Positions 26,314 to 34,620 of a stretch of 45,396 bases of DNA are shown here, one piece after another. Under the pieces are notes generated by a model, which saw nothing but the letters and a program-made list of their open reading frames with translations, searched no databases and had not been told where the DNA came from. Source of the DNA: Rhizobium sp. Root1334 (GTDB taxonomy: Bacteria; Pseudomonadota; Alphaproteobacteria; Rhizobiales; Rhizobiaceae); assembly GCF_001426665.1 (NCBI RefSeq), contig NZ_LMEY01000015.1, positions 1-45,396 on the forward strand, in the 5' to 3' direction. How positions within the stretch are numbered: position 1 is the first letter of the stretch; each line of letters starts with the position of its first letter. The position numbers and the translations under genes are program-made.

Positions 26314-26868
26314 TGTCGGCCAAGGGATGGCCATGCAAGCGGTCCGGATGCATAATATCAACGTGGCGCTCGCGTGCCGGACGTTCTCGATCAGCGAGAC
26401 GTGCTACCGCTATGGATGCAAGCTCGACAGCGAGAACGAAGACATTGCCGACTGGCTACTGCGTCTGACGGCAGCCCGGAAGGCGTGGGGTTCGGCCTGT
26501 GCTTCCTTTATCTACGCAACATCAAGGGGTTCGGTTGGAACCATAAAAGGGTTTACCGCATCTATCGCGAACTGGAGCTCAACCTCAGGATCAAGCCCAG
26601 GAAACGTCTTGTGCGGGAGCGACCCGAACCGCTGGCAGTGCCGGAACAACCCAACCAGACCTGGTCTATGGACTTCATGGCCGACCAGTTGGTCGACGGT
26701 CGCTCGTTCAGGACTTTGAACGTCATTGATGACTTCAACCGCGAGGGGCTCGGTATCGAGGTCGATTTCTCATTACCAGCCGAGCGCGTCGTTCGATCCC
26801 TCAACCGCATCATTGAGTGGCGTGGAGTGGCGTGGCGTGGCAAGCCGGATATTATTCGCGTCGATAAC

Positions 26869-27110
26869 GTCCTATATTCGGAATGAAGCGCCGTTTTGGC
26901 AGCAGGTCGTAATCGCGTCGGTCTCCCGATGCGTTTGAATTATGATGTAGGCCCGGCCGATCGTCAACGAACGGTCTCTCCCATAACAAACACAGAGTAC
27001 GCATGATCGCGGCTCTCACCGTCCTTAAGACGAGATCCTTTTGCCGTCGAGCGGAAGGCCTGAATATTATCTACGAGGTCGCTGAGCAGCTCAACGCCTC
27101 CACGGCACTG
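26869..27110 (-). ncRNA. Candidate bridge-RNA region of the IS110-type element
   Basis: This 242-base stretch after the transposase stop has no coding signal. In IS1111-type elements the long non-coding end lies downstream of the recombinase and is where the bridge RNA (target- and donor-binding loops) is encoded. The sub-terminal repeats place this copy in that subgroup. I have not folded it, so the RNA itself is inference from element architecture. Confidence 0.35.
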
Positions 27111-28370
27111 TCAGAGAATGGTCCTTCCGCTGTGGATCGTCCCTTCAAAGAAGGGGTGATAGGGTTCACCGCTCTTGATAACCGCATGTACGGTGCGGGC
27201 CATCTTGGCGGCGATTGCTGTTGACGCCTTGCGACGTAAATGGGTGTTGTGGCGGTCCTTTGTGATGTATCGCTCGAACTTGTCGCGGAAGCTGTTGGCG
27301 CGCTGCAATATCGCGACTTGAGCTGCCATCCATAAGGTTCGCCTCAGCCGTGCATTTCCATATTTGGAGAGCTTGGTCTGGCCTCGAAACATCCCTGACT
27401 GGATTGTCGCAAGATCCATGCCGCAAAACTTCAGGAACTGGCGATGGTGTTGAAAGCGGCGCAGGTCTCCGGCCTCTGCCAGGATTGTCAGAGCATTGAT
27501 TGGGCCAATGCCGGGGATTGTGCATAAGAGCTGGTAATCTGCGTTGTCCTTCAGCATCGCAACCGCACGCGTCTCAATCTGATTACGTTGGGCGATCAGG
27601 CTTCTGCCCTCGGCCAGGATCATACGAAACATGCAGATAGCGCCAGAGTCCGGTGTAACTGGAAGGCCGATCGAACGTGTGGACGTGGTGTAAATGTCTG
27701 CCAGCAAACGCTCTTTGCCAACCTTGCGTCCGACGACATCCCAGGCCGCTTCGATGAAAGCTCCCTTGCTCATGGCTGCAATAAAGTGCGGGGACGGGAA
27801 CAGTTCGAGGAAAGCGAAGAACCAATCGCTGCGCGAGCTGCGGTGAAAACGGTCCGCTTCAGGGAAATACAATGGCAGGTAATGTGTCAGGATCCGATGC
27901 CAAAGTTCTGTCTTCGACCTTGAGACCATGTCGTGCGTCTTTGACAGCTCCTGAATGTCATTGGTGCCGTGCATCAATGGGTCATGGTAAAACTGCTCGG
28001 CACCAATGGTCATCATATGGAGGATAACCTGGGCATCCTTCGGATCATTTTTATCCCATGAATTATGCAAGGCCTCCCGGGTCCGGGCCAGCGCGATAGA
28101 CGAGATCAGTTTGACCTCGAAGCCGGCGCAGCCGAGCTGGTATGCCAATGCGCGATGATAGTTTCCCGTTGCCTCGAAGGCGACGCGAACAGGACGCTGA
28201 TAGCTACGCAGCAGGCCTATGAGGCGATCGAATTCATCGAGATTGTTGAGCACGCTCACTCGACGTCGACGCTTTTTGTCTGGCGCTTCGATCAATACCT
28301 CATGGCGTTCCTTTGCAATATCGATAGCTGCCAGAACGGGAGCAGATGCGGTAATGTTGCCATTGGTCAT
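27111..28370 (-). CDS. IS110-family transposase (DEDD recombinase)
   Basis: This 419-residue protein starts at MTNGNITASAP (28370); the longer frame to 28436 adds an unlikely N-terminus. The N-terminal RuvC-like DEDD domain shows Asp in AAIDIAKERHEV, Glu in FEATGNYHRALA and two Asp in DKNDPKDAQ. The C-terminal Tnp domain has IPGIGPINALTILAEAGDLRRF, the KFCGMDLATIQSG serine region, and GQTKLSKYGNARLRRTLW. The gene appears full length, so this may still be an active RNA-guided recombinase. It is the youngest event in the local nest of insertions because it cuts the already-inserted IS3. Confidence 0.92.
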   Translation of the reverse strand: MTNGNITASAPVLAAIDIAKERHEVLIEAPDKKRRRRVSVLNNLDEFDRLIGLLRSYQRPVRVAFEATGNYHRALAYQLGCAGFEVKLISSIALARTREALHNSWDKNDPKDAQVILHMMTIGAEQFYHDPLMHGTNDIQELSKTHDMVSRSKTELWHRILTHYLPLYFPEADRFHRSSRSDWFFAFLELFPSPHFIAAMSKGAFIEAAWDVVGRKVGKERLLADIYTTSTRSIGLPVTPDSGAICMFRMILAEGRSLIAQRNQIETRAVAMLKDNADYQLLCTIPGIGPINALTILAEAGDLRRFQHHRQFLKFCGMDLATIQSGMFRGQTKLSKYGNARLRRTLWMAAQVAILQRANSFRDKFERYITKDRHNTHLRRKASTAIAAKMARTVHAVIKSGEPYHPFFEGTIHSGRTIL

Positions 28371-28822
28371 AGCCGGTCTCCTTTGCAGTGTGGCTTTGCA
28401 AAACCACTGTGAGGCCTGATGCCCGGCTATGACCACCTGCTTCGCCTGAGTGGGGCTACGCAGCCGGTCACAGCCTCAACAAGCGCAAAGTTCCGAAGGT
28501 GTTACGGCCCGGAATATGTCAGCGGCACGCTTCTGGCATGGGCGGAAAAGCGAAACATCACCATCGCCCATATCCAGCCGGGCAAACCGCAGCAAAATGC
28601 CTATATCGAGCGTTACAACCGCACGGTTCGGCATGAGTGGCTGGGATGCTTCATGTTCGATACCATCAAGGAGGTGCAGGATCACGCCACACACTGGCTC
28701 TGGACATACAACAATGACCGACCCAATATGGCTATCGGCGGCATAACGCCGATGCAGAAATTGAAAATGGCAGCGTAAATTCTACTGACCGGGCCCGTTA
28801 AAAACGGGGGGACTACCGTGCC

Positions 28823-29068
28823 GCCCTACACACTGGCGAGTTTGAAAGGCGCGGTGGCGAATTGGGCGGGATAGCCGTCCATCTTGCTTCGCGCCTTCTA
28901 GCTCACGCCGATGCCGGAGAAGTCGTGGCCTCGGGGACGGTGAAGGACCTCGTCGTTGGCTCCGGCGTTGCGTTCGAGACACGTGGTGAAACGGATCTGT
29001 GTGGCGTTCCTGGAAAATGGCACATCTACGCTGCAACCGTTGATCCGAAGCGTCCTGACGATTGGTGA
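28823..29068 (+). pseudogene. C-terminal fragment of a class III adenylate/guanylate cyclase
   Basis: The frame reads ALHTGEFERRGGELGGIAV, HLASRLLAHADAGEVVASGTVK, DLVVGSGVAFETRGETDLCGVPG and KWHIYAATVDP to a stop at 29068. This matches the C-terminal end of class III cyclase catalytic domains (RAGLHTGE ... GIAVHIAAR ... GEVL-S-TVKDLV-GSG ... ELKGVPG-W-LY). The rest of the catalytic domain is missing, and the fragment begins just inside the IS3 right end, so that insertion probably cut it off. Confidence 0.8.
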
Positions 29069-29295
29069 AAGGCTCCTAACCGTTACGCCTTTTTCCGGTG
29101 ATTGACGGCTGTTAACGCATTTGAGCTGCGCCTGTAGTTCAACCTGAAGCAGCCATCGAAGAATTTTAAGTCTGCGATATTGACGCTGATTACGGACTCT
29201 GCGGCTTGCGAGTTTGGCAACGCGGGATGCGTGACTGGGGGAGTGGGCCATTCGTTAGCAGGTGTCGGGCACGCTTCGCAACCAATTGGGCCACT

Positions 29296-29418
29296 GCATC
29301 ATTAAACCGAATGACTGGGTTTCGAACAATCAGTCGCTGCCGGTCCTGATTTACGGGGCCCTGTTACTTTCAAAGTTCCTCGCAATGTTGACCACAGATG
29401 TATTGGCGGCGGCGTGAG
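29296..29418 (+). pseudogene. Possible cupin-family N-terminal remnant
   Basis: The frame KPNDWVSNNQSLPVLIYGAL resembles the N-terminal segment of small cupin proteins of proteobacteria (W-PNN-LPVLVYRGA). The metal-binding cupin barrel is not found after it, and the frame ends at 29418 in unrelated sequence. The match is short, so the call is tentative. The rest of 29069-29556 holds nothing I recognise. Confidence 0.3.
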
Positions 29419-29556
29419 TGACGACGGAAGTCGATGTGAGTTTCACCGGCCTTTTCTCTTTTTGGCAGTTTCCCGTCGAAAAGTTGATGGGTCAGGTCCC
29501 GCATCATGCGCCTTGTGTTTTAGGTATCACTGTTATTTAGTTGCGGATAAGAATAG

Positions 29557-29718
29557 GGTTACTCTGGCATCAACAAATCTGAATGGCCTGAAGCAGTTAA
29601 AGTCCAGTACTCGGACGGAGCATTCGACGGAAAGGTCGTTACCGAGAACGCGCGCGTTGCCTTCATTCGTGGCAGCAAGAACGATGTGATGCAGGCTGCG
29701 CGGACCCGGTTGATCTAA
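29557..29718 (+). pseudogene. Unidentified coding remnant
   Basis: After a stop at 29554 the frame reads GYSGINKSEWPEAVKVQY, then SDGAFDGKVVTENARVAFIR and ends VMQAARTRLI at 29718. The composition is protein-like, but there is no start codon with a ribosome site and I do not recognise the family. It looks like the C-terminal end of a lost gene. Nothing further is seen up to the gene at 29901. Confidence 0.25.
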
Positions 29719-29900
29719 AACCACCTCGACCTCGACTTCCCGGTCCCGATAAGAGATGTCGGCCGCCAGAAAGGGGGCTGACGGCCATGGGCGGTAGATC
29801 AACACCAAGGCGACGGCGTGTGGAATACTCCCGTCGCGCTGTGCTTCGTAGCTCTACCGCGTCACCAGAATTTAAAATATTTCCTTTGGGGAAGGATATC

Positions 29901-30824
29901 ATGGATCTAGTTGACCGCCTCTTGTTATCAACAAACCCCTTCATCAGCGACGGGGGCATGGAGACCGACCTCATCTTCCACAAGGGCGCCGATTTGCCGC
30001 TGTTCGCCTCGTTCGTCTTGCTTGACAGCCCAGAGGGTCGCGAGATGCTGCGGAGCTACGCGGTTTCCTATTTCGACATGGCCCAAGCAGCGAGCCGAGG
30101 CTTTGTGATGGGCACGCCGACCTGGCGGGCCAATGGCGGCTGGGGGCCGAAGCTGGGACTGGACGACGCTGGCATCCGAAACGTTAACCGGCGCGCTGTC
30201 GCGTTTGCACAAGATTTGCGACGGAGCCATCCCTGGGGTGACCACATATTGATCGAGGGAGCGCTCGGGCCAGCCGGCGACGGCTACGCTCCCGAGCACC
30301 TTTTAACCCCGAGTGAAGCGGCCCACCTGCACACCGCCCAGCTCGAGACCTTTGCCGAGGAAGGTGTCGACATCGCATCAGCATTTACCATCACCCATCC
30401 TGGCGAGGCGATTGGAATAGTCAACCGGGCGCGTGAACTGGGCCTGCCTTTTACGCTTTCATTTACAGTGGAGACCGACGGACGTTTGCCGACCGGGCAA
30501 GACCTTGACTCCGCACTGAGTGAGGTCGAAGCCGCAACTGGCGGCTACGCTCGCTATTACGGGATCAACTGCGCTCATCCTGATCATTTCAGCAAACTAA
30601 TGCCGTCGCGCTGGCTCAGCCGGATCGGCATGGTCCGGCCAAACGCCTCCCGCCGGAGCCATGCCGAATTGGACGAAGCCACCGACCTTGACGACGGTGA
30701 TCCACAGGAGTTCGGCACGCTTTACGCTGAAATGGCACAGCGCCTCCCTGGCCTGCGCGTTGTGGGCGGATGCTGCGGCTCAGATATTCGACACATCAAG
30801 GCTTTGATCGCGGCGGGGGTCTGA
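29901..30824 (+). CDS. Homocysteine S-methyltransferase family protein
   Basis: This 307-residue protein of the homocysteine S-methyltransferase (MmuM/BhmT-like) family shows the N-terminal DGGMETDLIF, ILIEGALGPAGDGY, INCAHP with the first zinc cysteine and the C-terminal VVGGCCGSD with the other two. These three cysteines bind Zn, which activates homocysteine. The ATG at 29901 has a GGGGAAGG site; the upstream in-frame extension is unlikely. It would methylate homocysteine to methionine with S-methylmethionine or a betaine as methyl donor. It stands alone in the IS-rich stretch with no transporter nearby, and it is the only clearly intact metabolic gene there. Confidence 0.88.
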   Translation: MDLVDRLLLSTNPFISDGGMETDLIFHKGADLPLFASFVLLDSPEGREMLRSYAVSYFDMAQAASRGFVMGTPTWRANGGWGPKLGLDDAGIRNVNRRAVAFAQDLRRSHPWGDHILIEGALGPAGDGYAPEHLLTPSEAAHLHTAQLETFAEEGVDIASAFTITHPGEAIGIVNRARELGLPFTLSFTVETDGRLPTGQDLDSALSEVEAATGGYARYYGINCAHPDHFSKLMPSRWLSRIGMVRPNASRRSHAELDEATDLDDGDPQEFGTLYAEMAQRLPGLRVVGGCCGSDIRHIKALIAAGV

Positions 30825-31402
30825 GCCCCGAATGTCCAAACTTTTTAATAACAGGCCCTGTTCTGCGTGGGAACTACCAGCAAACGGCGAGCAAGGTCGC
30901 GCTTGCCGACTTAGCGGGTGACTGCGTGATACTAAAGGCAAGACGGCTTACGAGCTGGCTTCCCTGCAAGAGGACGCGATATCCGGATTGAAAGCCCTTT
31001 TCTCAAGGCAGTGCAGGACGAGCAGCGCCATCGCGAGTGGTTCGAGACGACGAAAGCAAGTGATCTTGAAATCTAGTGACTATGTTCGCATCCAGGGCTC
31101 AAACCCTGGTCGATAGCCGCCTGCTGAAGTTAGAACAAGAGCGGTTCAAAACCCTGCGCTACGGCCGAACGGACTTCTGCCCCGGCAGCAACGTCGCTGG
31201 CGTGCGGTGCCACGATCAAGGTGCTGTTTCCCATCCTGACGCCCTCGAGTTTTTCCATAGCGGGCGCGCCAAGCCAGCCGCTTCAGGTTGAAGTCCATCA
31301 TTTGCCAGACTTCGGTAAGCCACGCCACGCCATCGTTCTAGACGCGACGCCGAGGCATGGCCGATATACGGCGCCATACCCATTGCGGCACCGCAGCCGC
31401 CA
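30825..31402. other. Gap of 578 bases with no convincing gene
   Basis: A leftward 42-codon frame (31130-31258, starting MEKLEGVRMG) and a rightward stretch ending at 31075 (VQDEQRHREWFETTKA) look protein-like but have no ribosome site and no recognised family. Both are probably scraps. The end of doeB marks the start of the ectoine cluster at 31403. Confidence 0.4.
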
Positions 31403-32407
31403 TCAGACGGTTATTGCAAGGACCGCGACGCAATCCCCTGCCTTGACAAGACCGGGAAAGTGCCGTGCGCAGAAAACACCATCCATCTTTGCAGAGATTT
31501 CGATCGGCGCCTGGCCGGTGCGCCCGACAGGATGGATGAGGGCTACAGCCTGGCCTCTGCTGACAGTATCGCCTAAATCCGCAAGCGGTTCGATGAGCCC
31601 GGCGTCTTCTGCAAAACAGAAACAATCGCCATCCGGCATGTCGAGCCACTGTGTCTGCGCTACGTCAAGGGCGCCTTTGACGATCCCGGCCTTGGATAGA
31701 ATGTTCCTGACGCCGCGCTTGGCAATGCCAGCACTTTTCGCCGTTGCCGTACCTCCGCCGCCGAGTTCGGTGGTGATGAAGATCTTGCCCATCTCTTCTG
31801 CTGCGGTATCGTACATTCCGACGGCGTCGATTTCCAGCATCTTCATGGAGTAAGGTGCCGAGAATGCCTCGACGAGTTCGAAGGAGCGCGCCTCCTGCGC
31901 CTTGTCGGACAGGATGTGGGCGGCACAGAAAGGCAGGAAATCGAGTGTCTTGCCTCCGGAATGGAAATCGAGAACGATGTCGGCAAGGGGCAAGAGTTCA
32001 CGCTGAAAATAATCGGCGATTTTCTGGGTCACGGTGCCATCGGGCCTGCCCGGAAAGCTGCGATTGAGATTGCCCCTGTCGATCGGCGACGTTCGCGTGC
32101 CTGCCAGGAACGCGGGATAATTCATCGCCGGAACGATGATGACGCGCCCGGACACATCGTCCGCCTGCAATGTGCGTGCGAGATCGAACAGGGCAATCGG
32201 CCCTTCATATTCGTCGCCATGATTGCCGCCGGTGAGAAGGGCCGTTGGGCCCGCCCCGTTCTTGATGACCGTGATCGGGATCATCACAGAGCCCCAGGCC
32301 GAATCGTCACGGCTATAGGGCAGCCGCAGGAAGCCATGCTGGATACCCTCGGCCGAAAAATCGACCATTGGCGTGATTGGGGACGGTCGCAGTCCTGTGT
32401 CGTTCAT
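31403..32407 (-). CDS. doeB: N-alpha-acetyl-L-2,4-diaminobutyrate deacetylase
   Basis: This 334-residue protein of the succinylglutamate desuccinylase/aspartoacylase zinc family has the metal site GGNHGDEYEG (His and Glu), a second histidine in VLDFHSGG and the catalytic glutamate in TTELGGGGT. The ATG at 32407 (MNDTGLRPSP) is chosen because it lies eight bases after the doeA stop. DoeB, also called EutE in Sinorhizobium, removes acetate from N-alpha-acetyl-diaminobutyrate formed by DoeA, giving L-2,4-diaminobutyrate. It is the last gene of the leftward ectoine operon. Confidence 0.92.
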   Translation of the reverse strand: MNDTGLRPSPITPMVDFSAEGIQHGFLRLPYSRDDSAWGSVMIPITVIKNGAGPTALLTGGNHGDEYEGPIALFDLARTLQADDVSGRVIIVPAMNYPAFLAGTRTSPIDRGNLNRSFPGRPDGTVTQKIADYFQRELLPLADIVLDFHSGGKTLDFLPFCAAHILSDKAQEARSFELVEAFSAPYSMKMLEIDAVGMYDTAAEEMGKIFITTELGGGGTATAKSAGIAKRGVRNILSKAGIVKGALDVAQTQWLDMPDGDCFCFAEDAGLIEPLADLGDTVSRGQAVALIHPVGRTGQAPIEISAKMDGVFCARHFPGLVKAGDCVAVLAITV

Positions 32408-32414
32408 GGCAGGT

Positions 32415-33596
32415 TCAATCCTTGACGAACAGTTTGCGCGGTACATTCGCAAGGCATTCGACGCCAGTATCGGTAATCAAGATGCTTTCGGTAATTTCCA
32501 GCCCCATCGTTTCCAGCCAGAGCCCGGTCATGAAATGGAAGGTCATGCCGGGCTTTAGCTCCGTCCGATCGCCGGGGCGCAGGCTCATGGTGCGCTCGCC
32601 CCAATCCGGCGGATAAGAGATACCGATGCCGTAGCCGGTTCGGTTATCCTTGACGATGCCGTATTTCTTCAGCACCGCGAAGAAGCCGTTGGCGATATCC
32701 TCACAGGTATTTCCGGGTTTGGCCGCAGCCAGTCCCGCATCCATGCCTTCGAGCGTTGCCTTCTCCGCGTCGAGGAATTCCTGCGTCGGCTTGCCGAGGA
32801 AGACGGTGCGCGACAACGGCACATGGTAGCGATTGTAGCAACCGGCAATCTCGAAAAACGTTCCCTCGCCCCGCTTCATCGGCCTGTCATCCCAGGTCAG
32901 GTGCGGTGCAGAAGCATCGACGCCTGACGGAAGCAGCGGCACGATGGCCGGGTAATCACCACCGATGCCATCGACGCCGCGGGTACCGGCATCGTAGATT
33001 TCGGCAACCAGATCGCATTTGCGCATTCCGACTTCGATTTTATCGAAGATGCGCTGGTGCATGCCTTCCACGATACGGGCAGCGTTGCGCATGTACTTGA
33101 TCTCGGTCTCGCTTTTTTCTGCCCGCTGCCAGTTGACCAGTGCCGTTGCATCAACGAAACGCGCATGAGGCAGATGCTTGACCAGGGCTGCGAAGGCGGC
33201 CGCCGAAAACCAGTAATTGTCCATTTCAACGCCGATCGTTAGCCTGTCGTAGCCGCGCTCGACGAGCTTGGCAGACAGATAATCCATCGGATGACGCTCG
33301 GTCGATTGCACATAGTGATCGGGGTAACCGATAATGTTCTCGTGTTTCAAATAGGCTGTCAGCTTGGCGCCGTTGGCGTCCTGCCCACGGCCGAACCAGA
33401 TCGGTTCGCCGCTCGGCGGCACGATGACGGCCTGATGCACATAGAACGACCAGCCGTCATAGCCGGTGAGCCACGCCATATTGGAAGGATCGCTACAGAT
33501 CAGCAGATCGATGCCTTTTGCTTCCATGGCCTTGCGCGTCTTGGCGAGACGCCTCTCGTATTCCCCAAGGGAAAATTTGAGGTTCGGTTGGGTCAT
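32415..33596 (-). CDS. doeA: Ectoine hydrolase (M24 peptidase family)
   Basis: This 393-residue protein of the creatinase/aminopeptidase P (M24) family has an N-terminal creatinase-like domain (about 1-165, SDPSNMAWLTGYDGWSFYVHQ) and a pita-bread catalytic domain with TFFEIAGCYNRYHVPLSRT and TFHFMTGLWLETMGLEITES. The segment YGIGISYPPDWGERTMSLR is typical of DoeA/EutD. It opens the ectoine ring to N-alpha-acetyl-diaminobutyrate, which is also the likely inducer for EnuR. The gene lies between eutC and doeB in the usual rhizobial order. Confidence 0.94.
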   Translation of the reverse strand: MTQPNLKFSLGEYERRLAKTRKAMEAKGIDLLICSDPSNMAWLTGYDGWSFYVHQAVIVPPSGEPIWFGRGQDANGAKLTAYLKHENIIGYPDHYVQSTERHPMDYLSAKLVERGYDRLTIGVEMDNYWFSAAAFAALVKHLPHARFVDATALVNWQRAEKSETEIKYMRNAARIVEGMHQRIFDKIEVGMRKCDLVAEIYDAGTRGVDGIGGDYPAIVPLLPSGVDASAPHLTWDDRPMKRGEGTFFEIAGCYNRYHVPLSRTVFLGKPTQEFLDAEKATLEGMDAGLAAAKPGNTCEDIANGFFAVLKKYGIVKDNRTGYGIGISYPPDWGERTMSLRPGDRTELKPGMTFHFMTGLWLETMGLEITESILITDTGVECLANVPRKLFVKD

Positions 33597-33627
33597 CTTT
33601 CTCCCTCATTCTCCGGCTTTGCCGGTC

Positions 33628-34620
33628 TCAGCTTTCAAATGGCGTGCCCGCGCCGGCAAGGCCGGCACGCGCAAGGGCGAGTGTTGCAATGGCCGTGTCC
33701 TGGATACCGGTCCCGGTGAGGTCGGCGATGGTGATTTGGTTAGGGGCGGTGCGCCCCTGCTTCTCACCGGCGACGATCTGACCGAGCTCGGGAAAATCAG
33801 CATTCGGAGCGACGGCGCCAGTTCTGATTGCGTGATGCAACTCGCCGAGCCGCCGGGTCTGTGCCAGACGATCGGCAACGTAGAGACCGGCCTTGGCAAT
33901 CGCCGCCGGTTCGATCTCGTTCTTATGCTCGGCATCGGATCCCATTGCAGTAACGTGCTGCCCCGGCTCCAGCCATTCCGCCTTGAGGATCGGCGTTTCC
34001 GAGGGCGTCGTCGTGACGACGATATCCGCGCCAGCGATGGCACGCTGCGGATCAGCCATGGCGACGACAGTGATGCCAAGCGCCCGCGTCAGATCGATGG
34101 CCGTCTTTTCTGCCTTTGCCATGTCCCGCGCCCAAATCCGTGCCTCGCGGATCGGCCGCACCAGGGTTAGCGCCTGCAATTGCAGCCGTGCCTGCATGCC
34201 CGCACCGCAGATCGTGGCAATACGGGCATCCGGCCTCGACAGGTGTCTTGCGGCGACAGCGCCGGCAGCGGCAGTGCGCACATCCGTCAGGTAACCGTTA
34301 TCGAGCAACAGCGCCTGCACGAGGCCGGTTGTTGCCGACAGAAGAACCATCATGCCATTGGTGCTCGGCAGACCGATCGCCGGATTGTTGAAGAAACCTG
34401 GGCTGATTTTGATGGCGAAACCATCAAGGCCGGGCACATAGGCGGTCTTCACATCGACCTCGCCGCGATGTTCGGGAATGTCGAGCCTGAGGATTGGCGG
34501 CATGACAACCTCTTTGGTCGCAAGCGCCCGGAAGGCGTCTTCCACGCAAGCAATTGCGTCCATATCCAGTTTCACCACGGCTCGCAGATCTGCCTCTGTC
34601 AAAATGATCATCCGGCTCAT
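33628..34620 (-). CDS. eutC: Ornithine-cyclodeaminase-like protein of hydroxyectoine use
   Basis: This 330-residue protein of the ornithine cyclodeaminase/mu-crystallin family has an NAD-binding motif (ICGAGMQARLQLQAL), YLTDVRTAAAGAVAARH and the VTAMGSDAEHKNEIEP region. Its ATG overlaps the eutB stop in ATGA, so the two are coupled. EutA, EutB and EutC are thought to turn 5-hydroxyectoine into ectoine; EutC probably does the last redox or elimination step. The exact chemistry of this step is less firmly known than that of DoeA and DoeB. Confidence 0.9.
   Translation of the reverse strand: MSRMIILTEADLRAVVKLDMDAIACVEDAFRALATKEVVMPPILRLDIPEHRGEVDVKTAYVPGLDGFAIKISPGFFNNPAIGLPSTNGMMVLLSATTGLVQALLLDNGYLTDVRTAAAGAVAARHLSRPDARIATICGAGMQARLQLQALTLVRPIREARIWARDMAKAEKTAIDLTRALGITVVAMADPQRAIAGADIVVTTTPSETPILKAEWLEPGQHVTAMGSDAEHKNEIEPAAIAKAGLYVADRLAQTRRLGELHHAIRTGAVAPNADFPELGQIVAGEKQGRTAPNQITIADLTGTGIQDTAIATLALARAGLAGAGTPFES

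Larger units (their letters stand above)
26869..28507 (-). mobile_element. IS110-family (IS1111-like) element inserted in IS3 orfB
   Basis: The element begins GT at 26869 and ends AC at 28507, 1639 bases in all. Read inward from each end, TTCGGAA starts at base 9 and GCGC at base 20, a sub-terminal inverted repeat typical of the IS1111 subgroup. The outer flanks join to GATAAC-GGCCCGG, which restores the IS3 reading frame. The dinucleotide AC precedes the left end and forms the right end, as expected for core-dinucleotide recombination. The transposase is leftward with 137 bases before its start and 242 bases after its stop. Confidence 0.88.
26262..28778 (+). pseudogene. IS3-family transposase OrfB, interrupted and frameshifted
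   Basis: OrfB pieces in order are KKALRPSQRKE, then [20 protein letters not shown] after a 41-base insertion, then [25 protein letters not shown] after a frameshift near the GGGG at 26487. The DDE core follows ([24 protein letters not shown]) up to RVDN at 26868. The gene resumes at 28508 with GPEYVSGTLLAWAEK, IQPGKPQQNAYIERYNR and ends ITPMQKLKMAA at 28778. A 12-base tandem expansion ([11 protein letters not shown] in place of EWRGKP) lies at about 26818-26845. Removing the IS110 element restores DNGPEY exactly. The gene cannot make a working transposase. Confidence 0.88.
25930..28816 (+). mobile_element. IS3-family (IS407 group) element split by an IS110-type element
   Basis: Imperfect terminal inverted repeats are seen: GTAATCCCCCCG at 25930 and its near complement CGGGGGGACTAC at 28805-28816. 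Both ends also carry CGGG, and then AGTAGAATTT, further in. Inside are orfA (25999) and orfB (to 28778). OrfB is interrupted by the element at 26869-28507, which leaves an IS3 of about 1.25 kb once removed. No clear target duplication is visible. It sits between an arylsulfatase pseudogene and a cyclase fragment. Confidence 0.8.

Noticed and set aside
25924..28822. Target duplication of the IS3 element
   Set aside because: The bases outside the proposed ends (ACGTCG and CGTGCC) do not match as a clean 3- or 4-bp repeat. Later deletion at one side is possible, so no duplication is claimed.
31130..31258. Leftward 42-codon frame beginning MEKLEGVRMG
   Set aside because: The composition is protein-like, but there is no ribosome site or family match; it is probably a gene scrap.
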